Assembly (NCBI RefSeq): GCF_000247815.1
Contig: NC_021678.1
Span: 2,428,745 to 2,492,744 of the forward strand
Source of the DNA: Ficedula albicollis
Taxonomy: Eukaryota > Chordata > Aves > Passeriformes > Muscicapidae
Reading direction: 5' to 3'
Length of the DNA stretch: 64,000 nucleotides
The translations under genes and the position numbers were made by a program. The notes under the pieces were generated by a model. That model was not told the origin of the DNA. It was given only the letters and a program-made list of their open reading frames with translations, and made no database searches. This document shows, piece after piece, positions 32,301 through 47,379 of the stretch; positions within the stretch are counted from its first letter, which is position 1; every line of letters begins with the position of its first letter.

Positions 32301-35259
32301 TGTTAGCTGTCAAGGGGAGCAACAATTTATTCTTCCAAAACAGACAATCTAAGTTTCAATCTAATTCCCATCTTGTATTGTATTCCTTCAGAACGAGTTA
32401 AATTAAATTACTTCTCAGTAATTAAAAAAAATTTTGAAAAACTTAGAAATGAAAAGGAATTCTATTTCTTTGTTTATTCCTCTTGAGGGCTGGGGGCACC
32501 AGCTTTGAACAGAATGAAATATCTGCTTTTCATTAATGATTATTCTGATTGCTTGGATATCTCCAAATCAGGCTCCAAGGGCAGGATTAGAAACCACAAG
32601 GCTTCCCTTTAGAAACAACGATTCATGCTCCTGAACGAGTTAATAAAGCATGTTGCAATGAAGCAGGGAGCTGAATACAGAAAGGAACTGCCAGTGCTGA
32701 GCAGAAGCAGGCTGCTTTACCTCTCTTTGGTGGTCTGACATGGTAGGAGACATCATTAATGATCAGTTTGAAGTCATCCAGCAGAAGCAGGTCTATGCCT
32801 GTGGAGGAGGCCACACGTGTGCCATCTGTAAGGAAAACAGAGGATGCATTGAGGAGGAGGAACAAGGGAGTCAAACATGCTGTGGCTAAGTTGTAACACC
32901 ATCCCAAATCCAGCTGTTTGGTTTCTACTCTTTCCAGAGGATGATACTTTTTGCCAGGACAAGGAAAGGCGAAAGCGACTGAGTTCTCATTGCTACAGCA
33001 GGATACTGTTTCCCCTGTACCACCTTCCACACCCAATTCCTTATAAATCCATTTGACCCTCTATGTAGGTTGCACAGATTGCATCTTTCCTGCTAAATAG
33101 CAGGGAACTCACCAGAAAACATCTCCATTAGGACTGATTTCCTTGGCAGCCCTGACTATAGAATATTCTTACTCTAGGAATAAAATTTCCAACTTCTGCT
33201 CTTTCAGGAAGGCCGAGGAACTTACAGGACAGCAAACTTTTACTTCAAAAGCAAAGGGCTGGGTGCAAACAGCTGGCAAGCAAGCAAATCAGTCAGTTTG
33301 TAAACAAGAGTACCTGCTGAGTAGATTGCAACCCGATCAATTCCTCTGTCCTCTGCCCGCAGCTGTTGCAAGAACACCCCGACAGAGTCTGAGATGGGTT
33401 TCAGGGTGAACTGGCAGCGCTCGCGCCGCGACGGAAGACTCACAGAAATCACAGGCAACCCGTTCTGGTAAACCACCGTCACTTCTACAAAAGAGACAGC
33501 AGAAATACAAGCTCATCACTAACACACAACAGAACTTCTCTACTTCTTCCATGGAGGATGAGGCAAACCTGATTATAATCTGAATGTAACAGACTAAACT
33601 TTTGGTTTTTTCAAGGGATGTGGCAAAAAAAAAAAAAAATGGAGGTAAGGCTGAGATTCTCACTCCAGTAACTCATCAGTAATTTATAAAAGTTACTTTA
33701 AACACAGTCATCTTGGTTCTAAAGGCAACATGATATCTAAAAGCCATAACATGGCAGAACAGTATGTTTTGGTTAGGTTTGAGAATAAAAGCATTTTGGA
33801 CTATGGAAGACAAAACACTGCTGTTTATATCAGGATTTATAGCTCAGGAGACAAAGGCAGATTGTGCCTATTAGGAAACATAAAGGAAGGACCCACTTAA
33901 AATGTTTTTATTGTTGTTTAGTTCTGGTTTCCTCCTCCTTGTCCTGAGGCAGGACCTTAGATTGTGTCTATTAGGAAACATAAAGGAAGGACCCACTTCA
34001 AATGTTTTTATTGTTGTTTAGTTCTGGTTTCCTCCTCCTTGTCCTGAGGCAGGACCTGACAAGAAAGCAGTCAGGAGCATGAGGTTGTAAGAGAGCAGCA
34101 CTCCGAGTTTAGGCTTCAAGGTCATTTCATCTAAAATTCATGGGATCGATATGCTTTGTACTTCTCCAGACAGGCATTACTACTTAGGTGTAGATAAAAC
34201 AAGATTTTCCATCTCTTTGGTGCTGCCAAAAGCTTTTCTGAGGGCATTCTCGAGGATTTCTGTAATCCTAAAATCCATGACCTGTAGGAGCTGTAAGCTG
34301 GCTATTATTTTACTGCCACAACCATACATAGAAAAGAGAAGTTGAAAGTTCATATTCCCTAAGTGCCCTTTACTGAAGCACAGTCTTAACTGTCCTCAAG
34401 TGAGGTAGTTGCTAAGATATAACAGCACACAGAATTATTTGCTTTCACAGGTATCTTTCTTATGTAAAAACATACAGGGCTTTTTATTGCTCAGAGAATT
34501 TGCTGTGTCTCAAGGATGGTGCAGTCACATCCACCCACAATTCATCTGTCTCAGTAGCCCAACCTGTTGTAGCTTTGGTCAACTCCCATCTCCTTAAACT
34601 CACTGAACTCATGGATTGACACGCTAAGTCATTTTAAGCAGCTAACATCAAAAACAGTCAGTCAAAAAGTCAACAGAAGTAGAAATGAAGGCAAATAATG
34701 TTATTTTAACTAGCAAAGGGAACTATGAGGATAAGTCCTGGGGCAACACACCTTTCCAAAAATGGGGGATCGTGGATATTGAGAAATGATGTACCAAGTG
34801 CACTTCCACAAAGTCAGAGGAATTCTCTTTTCATTCTTAACTACCACACATCTTCATGAAATGAATCAAGCATAAAAAAGTTTTCTTCCTCTTACAAGGG
34901 ATGGCTGCCTTCAAGTCCTCAAAGACTAGATGGAAGCAACCAAGTATGGACACCCAAAACAACTAAAGCATCCTAAGAGGCCCCAGTGTTTCAAAACCTA
35001 TCAATGCCTATTCTCAAGGCTCAGACATCTGACAGGATTTTAGTAGCTTTAGTGTTTTAAAGCATAGAATTCAGAAACAACAATCATATATTTACTGGAA
35101 AGAAATACAACAAAGTGCCAATTTATTTGGATTGTCAGACAGAATTTAGAGCTCCTCAGCAGCAGCTGTTATGACACCAGCTATCAAGTTTTCTTTAAAT
35201 TTAAAATCCTACCTGAACCCCACACTGCAGTGAAGCAGTTTTTTTTTTTTTTTTTTTTG

Positions 35260-35317
<58 letters not shown>

Positions 35318-37608
35318 TTTTTTTTTTTTTTTGCAGAGCAGAAGAGAGAACAATGTTTGACACTTTTTCCACGTATCTCCACTGGTACCACACCACAACC
35401 AGAGCTCCAGGACTGCCAGCTCTGCAGGAAGTGCCTACCAGGAACAGCCCTGCTGCCTTTTAGGACTCATCAGCATTAGGAGCACAAACAAAGCCTTTCA
35501 CCAGGATTTCCAGTTTAGGTGAAGTACTAAAGACCAAATTATTTCCCTTCAAACACAGGGTCACTAAATCTGTAAATACAGCTGCTTTGTGCTTCCCTTG
35601 CAAAAACCTTCTAAAAGGAATTTCCTAGCTTAATTCACTGGCAGGGAAAGTCCATAAGTCCAGGTTGATCCTCTCATCACCTTCCACACAAGTAATACTG
35701 GTCAGGTTTTTACTGCAGGAAGAGGCAAAGAAAAGGAAATCTGAAGGACACAATAACATAAACCTAACAGACAGCAGCAAGCAGCTCCAGTAAGTCATTA
35801 ACAAGCCCCTGTGATATGGCTGCCTCACTCTTCTCTCCCACAGCCCTGTGTGTCTTCTGAATCTACTTCACAAGTTACTAAGTCGACAAAGCATTTGGCA
35901 CCTCACTAATTACAGAGCTAAGGTTTCAGCCAATCCTCTGCTAGTTAAATTTTAAGCCAGGATTTAAATGCATGGCAAGTAAAAGAAATTAATTTTATAC
36001 AAGTGTGCTTCACTTACATTTACACTCACCTACAGCCTGGTCAGGAATGGTGCTAAATGAGACCATGGAGGATTTGAGAAGCTTTACATGCTATATTAAG
36101 CCTGGGGTTGCTTTGAGCTATGAGCTCCATCCAAGCACCACAAAGTTTTGGTACTATATTAAGCCTGGGGTTGCTTTGAGGTATGAGCTCCATCCAAGCA
36201 CCACAAAGTTTTGACTCAATCATATGTGCATCAGCAACAGGTCGTGGGTCTTTTATTTTAAAGATTTCCATTTTTGCCTAAGATCAGCTTGAGCAACAAA
36301 TGAGGTCAAAATGAAATACAGTAACAAAAAAAAGTGTGGCCAAATAACTGAGTGTTGGACATTGGCTACTGGTAAAGGCAAAGTTATCAGAAGAAATAAT
36401 GAGAGAATTATTCAAGCACAACATGAGGAGAGGTAAAATCAAACCAGGCACTGTCAGACATCTTCTGAACCTTACACATCCTCTACACTTCTAGCTGTCT
36501 AAGCCCCCAGGTTTTCATGTAAGCTCTGCAGAGCAGTCATGTTGTCTTTGTCTTTGCACACTTGTTATCCTGGCAGCAGAAGCAGGAACCTTTCATTTAT
36601 TAGCTCTCGGTCCTTATTAACAAGCCTTAACAAGGAGAGGATCCACTCAATGCTCAGATCTGTCAGCACAAGTGCTCCACTCCTTGTGCACAGCATGCAG
36701 ATGTGAAGCAGGCAGTGAGCTGAGAGCTGCTCCTTTCCTCTTTGCACTGTGGCACACCGAGATTTTCAAAGTTCCACCAGTGCACCCTTTTGCTTTATGC
36801 TCTGACAAAAAAGCCCCATGTTTGAGCTGTCCCAGAATTTAAATAAAGGAATAACATTGCCTTGGCTTCACAACTTACTCACTGCAGTAAATGATGCTGT
36901 TGACCATGTTGGCACATAGCTGACATGAACTGCACTTTTGTTACATAAATGGACTTAAGGGGGCAGGTAGGGTCAGGCTGAAGAGACCACAGGGGGTCTG
37001 CTGGTGTCACCTCCATCCCAGAGCACATGGCACAGGATTGTGTTCAGGTAGTTCTGGGGTGTCCTCACATGCAGTGAGGGAGACTCCACAGCCTCTCTGT
37101 TCCAGTGCACAGGAGATGCTCTTCCTCACGTTCAGGTAGAATTTCCTGCTCATCAGTTTCTGCCCTCTGCCTTGTGTCTAGTGCTCAGCACCACTGGCTC
37201 CAGCCTCTGGCACCTCCCTGCAGGAAGGGCAGCACCCTGAAGGGTTGGGATCATACAGACCTCACAGCAACATCAGAGAGAAGCCTGGCAAAAAGACTTG
37301 GACAGCTGCATGCAATTCCATCCTTCTTTATAAAGCCCATCCAGTTTTGTAAGGACAGTTCATGGAAAAGCTGCCCATTTCCTTAATTCTCCTTGACATT
37401 GTTCTCTCTGTCGCTTCCTTAGCTCCAAACTGGATTGGTGCCCAGCCAAAAAAGCCTCAACCAGAAAAGGGGGCAGGGAATGAAATGTGAGTTAGGGAAG
37501 CCCAAGCGAGGTGGGAGCTGGAGCACGGGTGTACTCACCATCAGAGGGCACTACGGTACTGCAATACACCACTCTCACGCTCTGCCAAGGAGACAGCCGC
37601 TGATGCAC
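26267..37608 (-). CDS. MCU: MCU gene, coding exons 2-8 (exon 1 missing)
   Basis: MCU is the pore-forming subunit of the calcium uniporter of the mitochondrial inner membrane. It works with MICU1/2 gatekeepers and EMRE to carry Ca2+ into the matrix. Seven exons are seen: 37608-37539, 33484-33314, 32825-32721, 30320-30160, 29687-29484, 27557-27441 and 26344-26267. Phases agree at every junction. In order they encode the end of the transit-peptide region, the matrix N-terminal beta-grasp domain ([29 protein letters not shown]), coiled coil 1, transmembrane helix 1, the DIME selectivity loop, transmembrane helix 2, coiled coil 2 and the C-terminus ...QISEKD. About 300 residues are present of roughly 350 in the family. 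Only the exon 1 transit peptide is absent, presumably beyond 64,000 after a large intron. Confidence 0.97.
26345..27440 (-). other. MCU intron 7
   Basis: A 1.1-kb intron with unique sequence. The donor GTAACA after exon 7 is at 27435-27440. I see no repeats or other genes. Confidence 0.85.
27441..27557 (-). CDS. MCU: MCU exon 7, after TM2, coiled coil 2
   Basis: A 117-base, phase 0 exon of 39 codons. The translation is [20 protein letters not shown], then [19 protein letters not shown]. It covers the end of the inner-membrane region and the matrix helix, where EYVYP, RDRQ and FDLEKYN are strongly conserved. The acceptor is TAG at 27558-27560. Confidence 0.97.
27558..29483 (-). other. MCU intron 6, contains a 451-bp tandem duplication
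   Basis: A 1.9-kb intron, nearly half of it taken up by the duplicated segment at 28.24-29.14 kb. The remaining sequence is unique, with an A-rich tract at 27,778-27,800. Confidence 0.85.
28236..29137. repeat. Tandem duplication, 451-bp unit, almost identical
   Basis: Copies at 28,236-28,686 and 28,687-29,137 start TCAGACATTTGCTTCTCTAC and end near AAAAAAGGATAAT. The only difference I see is ATTATTTAGGCGGG against ATTGTTTAGGCGGG. An 85-codon minus-strand open frame is the same in both and looks non-coding. Confidence 0.95.
29484..29687 (-). CDS. MCU: MCU exon 6, TM1, DIME selectivity filter and TM2
   Basis: A 204-base exon of 68 codons, the functional core of the channel. The translation begins [14 protein letters not shown], then [20 protein letters not shown] (TM1), [16 protein letters not shown] (pore loop) and [18 protein letters not shown] (TM2). 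The signature W-D-I-M-E lies at 29553-29567; its Asp and Glu form the two carboxylate rings that bind Ca2+. All residues known to matter here (WDIMEP, the Tyr after PVT) are intact. The acceptor CAG is at 29688-29690 and the donor GTAGGA at 29478-29483. Confidence 0.98.
29688..30159 (-). other. MCU intron 5
   Basis: A 472-base intron, donor GTAAGG at 30154-30159. Unique AT-rich sequence with no other feature seen. Confidence 0.85.
30160..30320 (-). CDS. MCU: MCU exon 5, coiled coil 1
   Basis: 161 bases. After the split Glu codon the translation reads [20 protein letters not shown], then [20 protein letters not shown] and [13 protein letters not shown]. The heptad-like leucines mark the matrix coiled coil that leads into TM1. 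The acceptor CAG is at 30321-30323. The exon ends in phase 0, joining exon 6 as LEK-VRMELS. Confidence 0.97.
30819..30955. repeat. Tandem duplication, 68-bp unit
   Basis: Two copies start at 30,819 and 30,887 with CTGCAAAAGAATA and share TAGGGCCATGACTCAAAAAC. They differ at two bases. The array lies in MCU intron 4. Confidence 0.9.
31940..32182. repeat. Tandem duplication, ~120-bp unit
   Basis: Copies start at 31,940 and 32,060 with TGAAGTGTCTCAAAAGCCTC and end CCCTTCCCTTCCTAC. There are three substitutions and a 3-base insertion in copy 2 (AATAATATTG). The array lies in MCU intron 4. Confidence 0.9.
32721..32825 (-). CDS. MCU: MCU exon 4, N-terminal matrix domain, second half
   Basis: 105 bases. 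The translation is [20 protein letters not shown], then [29 protein letters not shown] and YHVRPPKR are near-identical to human MCU. The acceptor CAG is at 32826-32828 and the donor GTAAAG at 32715-32720. Both ends are split codons that match the neighbouring exons (Asp on entry, Glu on exit). Confidence 0.97.
32826..33313 (-). other. MCU intron 3
   Basis: A 488-base intron, donor GTACTC at 33308-33313. Unique sequence; nothing else seen. Confidence 0.85.
33314..33484 (-). CDS. MCU: MCU exon 3, N-terminal matrix domain, first half
   Basis: 171 bases. The translation is [40 protein letters not shown] and [16 protein letters not shown]. This is the beta-grasp-like matrix domain. The Cys in RRERCQF (codon at 33414-33416) corresponds to human Cys97, a reported redox-sensitive site. 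The acceptor TAG is at 33485-33487. The first codon is completed by the G of exon 2 to give Glu. Confidence 0.97.
33859..34058. repeat. Tandem duplication, 100-bp unit
   Basis: Copies at 33,859 and 33,959 start AGATTGTG and share CTATTAGGAAACATAAAGGA and CTCCTTGTCCTGAGGCAGGA. Two substitutions are seen. Confidence 0.9.
35239..35332 (+). repeat. Poly-T, 55-base poly-G, poly-T block
   Basis: About 20 T, then GC, then 55 G (35261-35315), then about 17 T followed by GC again. The T-tract plus GC occurs on both sides of the G run, as if the G run had been inserted into a duplicated homopolymer. It is a probable artefact, in MCU intron 2. Confidence 0.85.
36091..36214. repeat. Tandem duplication, 63-bp unit
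   Basis: Copies start at 36,091 and 36,154 with CTATATTAAGCCTGGGGTTG and share GAGCTCCATCCAAGCACCAC. One substitution is seen. The array lies in MCU intron 2. Confidence 0.9.
36970..37240 (-). mobile_element. CR1-like LINE fragment, diverged
   Basis: The plus strand has GTTCTGGGGTGTCCTCACAT, GGGAGACTCCACAGCCTCTC, a CTTCCTCACGTTCAGGTAGA stretch and TTCCTGCTCATCAGTTTCTG. This is the pattern of an older CR1 subfamily in antisense. Boundaries are approximate. Confidence 0.6.
37539..37608 (-). CDS. MCU: MCU exon 2
   Basis: A 70-base exon. The translation is [20 protein letters not shown], then PSD plus one base. VHQR, WQ and [10 protein letters not shown] match human MCU; the middle (LSP, SVRV) is variable, as expected near the transit-peptide cleavage region. 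The acceptor CAG is at 37609-37611 and the donor GTGAGT at 37533-37538. It starts in phase 0, so exon 1 must end on a full codon. Confidence 0.94.
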
Positions 37609-37940
37609 CTGGAAAACACGGCAGAAAGGACAAACGATCAGAGCCTGGAAGGATCCCACCCCTCCTGTGTCCCCTCCCCAAGCGCTTCCTCCCGCCCCCG
37701 GGCCGCAGGAACAGCCACAACGCCGGAGCACCTGGCAGGAACAGCCTCTTCCCTTCCCATCTGTCACCCCACAGGGATTCCCCCCGCAGCCAGGTTCACC
37801 TCTACACACCTAGCCCGGAGTCCAGAGCAGAACAGCTGTGCTCTGTTTGCCTCCATGTGACATGGATTTCTACAGCCACAAGAAATACATGGAGCTTACT
37901 ACACAGACACAGGGTAGAAACCATATCAAAGCACAAAGCT

Positions 37941-38205
<265 letters not shown>

Positions 38206-39447
38206 GTTTTTTTGCATTAACCAGGAGGGATGTTTACAGGGTTGTGGATTAACAGATTCATTCTCTTTGGTTGTTTTCCATGCCAACATGACTTTGTGTC
38301 CTTACAGAGGGAAACCAAACTCTGAGACACACAGTAGTAAACATGCCTGTGAGTAGAAGAACAAACTGTTCCAGCATAAAAAGCAATAATTGTAATACTG
38401 AGCTATAAAACTAAAAAAAGCCAACAGCCCAACAGGAAGAAAGCACATGAATGGGTTTATATGTTCTGCAGACTTAGCAACAGACTCATTTGCCCATGAA
38501 AATCTACAACCAGACTGATTTAAAGCCTATCTTTTAGATTAGATTACACTGGTTATAAACTAATCCTTCCCCAAGACCAGAATTACAACTCTGGCACAAA
38601 ACAGCCCAACTGCAAACCAGAGTCAGGCATAACACACCAGCTCTCACCTGTCTCTGGTGGTTTATATTTCAGTGGCTAGCCTCCGATTTTTCAACAGCTG
38701 TTGTCCAATTTGGACATTCCTACAGTCTGGGATCCTTTTTCCTTGCTGATTGCTAAAACACAGCTGCCAAACTTACATTTTTATAAAACTATCTTACAGG
38801 GAGGACCTGTTTAAGTAAATTTCTAATGAAGTTTGCAAACAAAACCCAGGTTGCTGATTATTTCTCTGCCAAATTGTCTAAACCTCTGTGTTTCATGAGG
38901 TTGCCTTTGATAATCTACTTTAAATGGCTTTAATTGCTACTTCCCTTGTCCTCTGAAGCCTGATATCCAAACCAAGGATAGTTTCCACTAATCTTCCTTG
39001 AAAGCAGGACCTTTGGCCCTGATGGCCACTGCATTGACAGCTCTAGAAATTCACTGTGATAGGTGCTGTATTTATACTTCATTTCTATCAGTTTTGACAA
39101 CGAAAATCAGTCACTTTCAATTCGCCTCCTCTCAACTGCGTTTTCAGCTTCCCAGAGTCAAATCAGACACAGGAAAAGAAGTGGGCACCAAACAGCCGTA
39201 ACTCAAGTGGGAAGCTGAATGTTTCAACAAAAGTAATGTTGTAAGAAAACACCTGTGTGTCAGGAAACAAAGGCTAATTCTGCCTTTTTGCAAGTGAAAT
39301 AATCAAGTATTCTTGACTCTCTGACACCATGTGCTACTGTTGAGCAACCAGGACTATCCCTCCTGCTTGAAAAAAAACAGGTTTTAGACTCAAAAGTATC
39401 TGAGAAAAACACAGCTACAGTCTCACATACTGTACAAATCTAGCTCG

Positions 39448-39765
39448 GTTGTCTTGGCATTACTATTATATTATCAAAGTCAGAAGCTTCAAGGATCAGA
39501 CGTGGGGCCACATGCAGACTGATTTCCAGGACCAATTTTTAGCTAAGTAGGGGAATTACAATCCTTCCAAAAGTTGTTGTCTTGGCATTACTATTATATT
39601 ATTCACAAAGTCAGAAGCTTCAAGGATCAGACGTGGGGGTTGTCTTGGCATTACTATTATATTATCAAAGTCAGAAGCTTCAAGGATCAGACGTGGGGCC
39701 ACATGCAAATTGATTTCCAGGACCAATTTTTAACTAAGTAGGGGAATTACAATCCTTCCAAAAGT
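39448..39765. repeat. Tandem repeat, two full (~128 bp) and one partial copy
   Basis: GTTGTCTTGGCATTACTATT starts copies at 39,448, 39,576 and 39,639. The middle copy stops after 63 bases at CAGACGTGGG. The outer two run on to CAATCCTTCCAAAAGT with two or three substitutions. Confidence 0.9.
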
Positions 39766-40000
39766 AGTATCAGATACAAAAACAAGCGGGCAGAATTTAC
39801 TCAGTGAGACACAAACCCTCCTCAGAGAGCACTACCCCAAACACTGTTCACAGACCTGTTTTACCTGATCCCACAGCACAGCACTGATATGAGGTTTTTA
39901 CTGCTTCACTCTCCCCTTCTACACAACATAATTCATCCATTTTTCAAACACTGCACAGCAGGACTCTGCCTCTCTACCAGATGTGCAGGCAGCCCAAAAA

Positions 40001-40254
40001 TGCAGTCCTCAGAACATCCTAAAGCCCGCTAAACCCAGCACTATCCCACTGCAAAATAACCATTTAGCTGGAAGATACTATCAGGTAGCACATGCACACA
40101 GTCCACAGAACATCCTAAAGCCCACTAAACCCAGCACTATCCCACTGCAAAATAACTGCAGTCCTCAGAACATCCTAAAGCCCGCTAAACCCAGCACTAT
40201 CCCACTGCAAAATAACCATTTAGCTGGAAGATACTATCAGGTAGCACATGCAGA
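40001..40254. repeat. Nested tandem duplication, ~60- and ~98-bp spacing
   Basis: CAGAACATCCTAAAGCCC...TATCCCACTGCAAAATAAC occurs three times (from about 40,001, 40,099 and 40,157). The first and third are followed by the same CATTTAGCTGGAAGATACTA tail. Near-identical copies. Confidence 0.88.
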
Positions 40255-42552
40255 CTTTACCTTAAGGCTATGAGTATCTGACAGATACAAGCTCACTCCA
40301 GAAGCCTCCTGCCCTCATAAAACAAAACAGGCAAAAGGCAAAAAAGGTTGAAAAAGCAGGGCATGTTAGGTGACTCATCAAAAAGCTGAGGTGTCCCCAG
40401 ACTTAACCCCTTGCACAATTCTTACATCCCAATATGGGCTGAACCCTCTGTTTCCTCAGCACTCCCCTCCCCAGCAGGGTGCTGCCAGTGCATTTGACAG
40501 GAGAGATGTTGTTAAAACACTCGTGTCTGTCACTCCTGCAGCTCTGACTGTGCTGCTGGTACAATTCCTTATCGGCAAAACCAGGCTCTGCTGGCTAGGA
40601 AGGGAAAAAAAAGCAACAAATGAACTCAAAACTGAGCAGAGACCAAGATGTCATGATATGCCATCTGAGGTTAGCAAGAGCTTAAGGAGTCATCCATCAT
40701 TTTTATTCCTGAAGGGAGACTATTGTTTTAAAATTGAGATGGATAGGAATGTTTGAAGCCGTTATCTGATGTCTGCAGTTCAACAGCTTCCTACAGAAAG
40801 GTGTCAGAAGGCTGAAGCTGGGGATCAGAGCAGAGAGAGGAACTCATTTCGAGTTTTACTGACAGATCTGCCCCTCAGACAAACAGCCAACAGCTCACCC
40901 TCCACCCAGCAACAAAGTGTGGAATAACTGCACCCAAATTTCAGTCGAGACAGACTTGTCCACCTCTCCCAAAACAAGCAATATTTGGGAGTGTGAAAAG
41001 CACCAAAGCCAGACTGCTAAAATGAGAAGCTTTAAGCACTAGGGTAACTTTCTGGGTCTCACAAGAACACATGCAGGAATTCACATTCCACATCCATCAG
41101 ACCCTTCATTTCCTGCCTTATCTGCAGTAAGATGCATCTTAAGAGGCTCAGGGTTATGCAGCAGCTGCGCTCCCAAATTATTAAAGGAGCAAGAGGAAAA
41201 AAGTCCCAGTTCTCTGCCTAAAACTAAAGCTTCCCCCAGCCTTGTCCAGGCCTGTATTAGACAACCCAAAAGTAAAAACAACAGCATCTCTATAGGTCTC
41301 CTAATGCAGCTTTCTCAATACTACCTGGGTGACAAAGTAAATCAAAGCCTTGCTGGAAAAATCTGCTTTTTAGTGAGTGCTCTCTGATGGAAAAAGAGGG
41401 AGCAGCTCCTGTTCTCCATGTATGAATTATCAATGATGGAATGCTAACAACTTTAGGAGACCGAGTCTCCAAACCCTAATTAAAATCAGAAAAGAGGTTG
41501 GCCAGGGGGAAAAAAAATCCCAAAACAACAAAACACCCCAAGCATGAAAAGAAGTGAACATCTTACTCTAGAACCCAAGTAAAACATGCAGCTAAATTAC
41601 CTGGAGTACAAGTGCATCAAGAACTGGAGAGTTTTTGTGAAAAACAGAGCATTCTCTGCATAAAAATTTCTTACAATAAAGTAAAGCATTTAAGAGACAC
41701 GTTTGAAAGTGCTTCTGGCAACATCTATTTTACAAACTGTGAGGGGCCACCTTTATGTGAGACTGCCTTAAGTCTGATGATACCAAGCAGCTCACCTCTT
41801 CCAATGAGAAAATAGCTATTTTCCTCTCTATCCTGACTTTTGCTGCATGAAGCACAGAATGTCTTTCCTGGCTTTAAAAGTGGTTATCCCATAACTCCAG
41901 GCTGGAATCTCAGTGATGAAAATTGCTGTGAGCCTCCCCAAACAGCCACAGCAACCCAAGCCACCCACCTCAAACATGCTGAAGGGACCCATTTATTTGT
42001 CTTTTCCTCATTTCTGCTCCTGTTACCCTGTTAATCTGTTAGATTTTGGTCTCTCTTGAACAGTATTTCGATCCTAAATTATCAAAGCCCCTTTCTGTCC
42101 TCGCCTTTTCCTTCTTCCTCTTCATACCAGCTGTTTGCAAAGCAAAGGAGTCTTAGGGTAAAACCATGTCCTGACCAAACCTGCTGTCCGAGGGATTGAT
42201 GTGTGATTTCCCAACACAGCCAGTGTTTTTGCACCAGCACATAAGCTCAGACTGGATTTAAGTACACTGAGCTGTGAGGGATTTACTGGGGCCAGCTGCC
42301 CAGCCAGCTGCTCCTTCACTGCTCAGCAACAGGACAGGAGGATGCAGGATAAAAGGATAAAGACAGGGAGATCAGTCACCACCGGCTTAACAGACTGGAC
42401 TAAGGGAAAGTTGATTTACTTGCCAATTAAAGCAGGTAATATCAAGGAACAGACTGAAATGGAGACTTTCCCCCCTAACCCAACCTTTTATCCAGGATCC
42501 AGCTCAGCTCAGACTCCCCTTAGACACTGCACAGTGAGATGCAATACCCCAT

Positions 42553-47379
<4,827 letters not shown>

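Larger units (their letters stand above)
30321..32720 (-). other. MCU intron 4
   Basis: A 2.4-kb intron with two small tandem duplications (30.82 and 31.94 kb) and otherwise AT-rich unique sequence. No further exon is needed by the reading frame. Confidence 0.85.
33485..37538 (-). other. MCU intron 2
   Basis: A 4.1-kb intron. It contains a 100-bp tandem duplication (33.86 kb), a poly-T/poly-G/poly-T block (35.24 kb), a 63-bp tandem duplication (36.09 kb) and a CR1 fragment (36.97 kb). Otherwise unique sequence. Confidence 0.85.
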
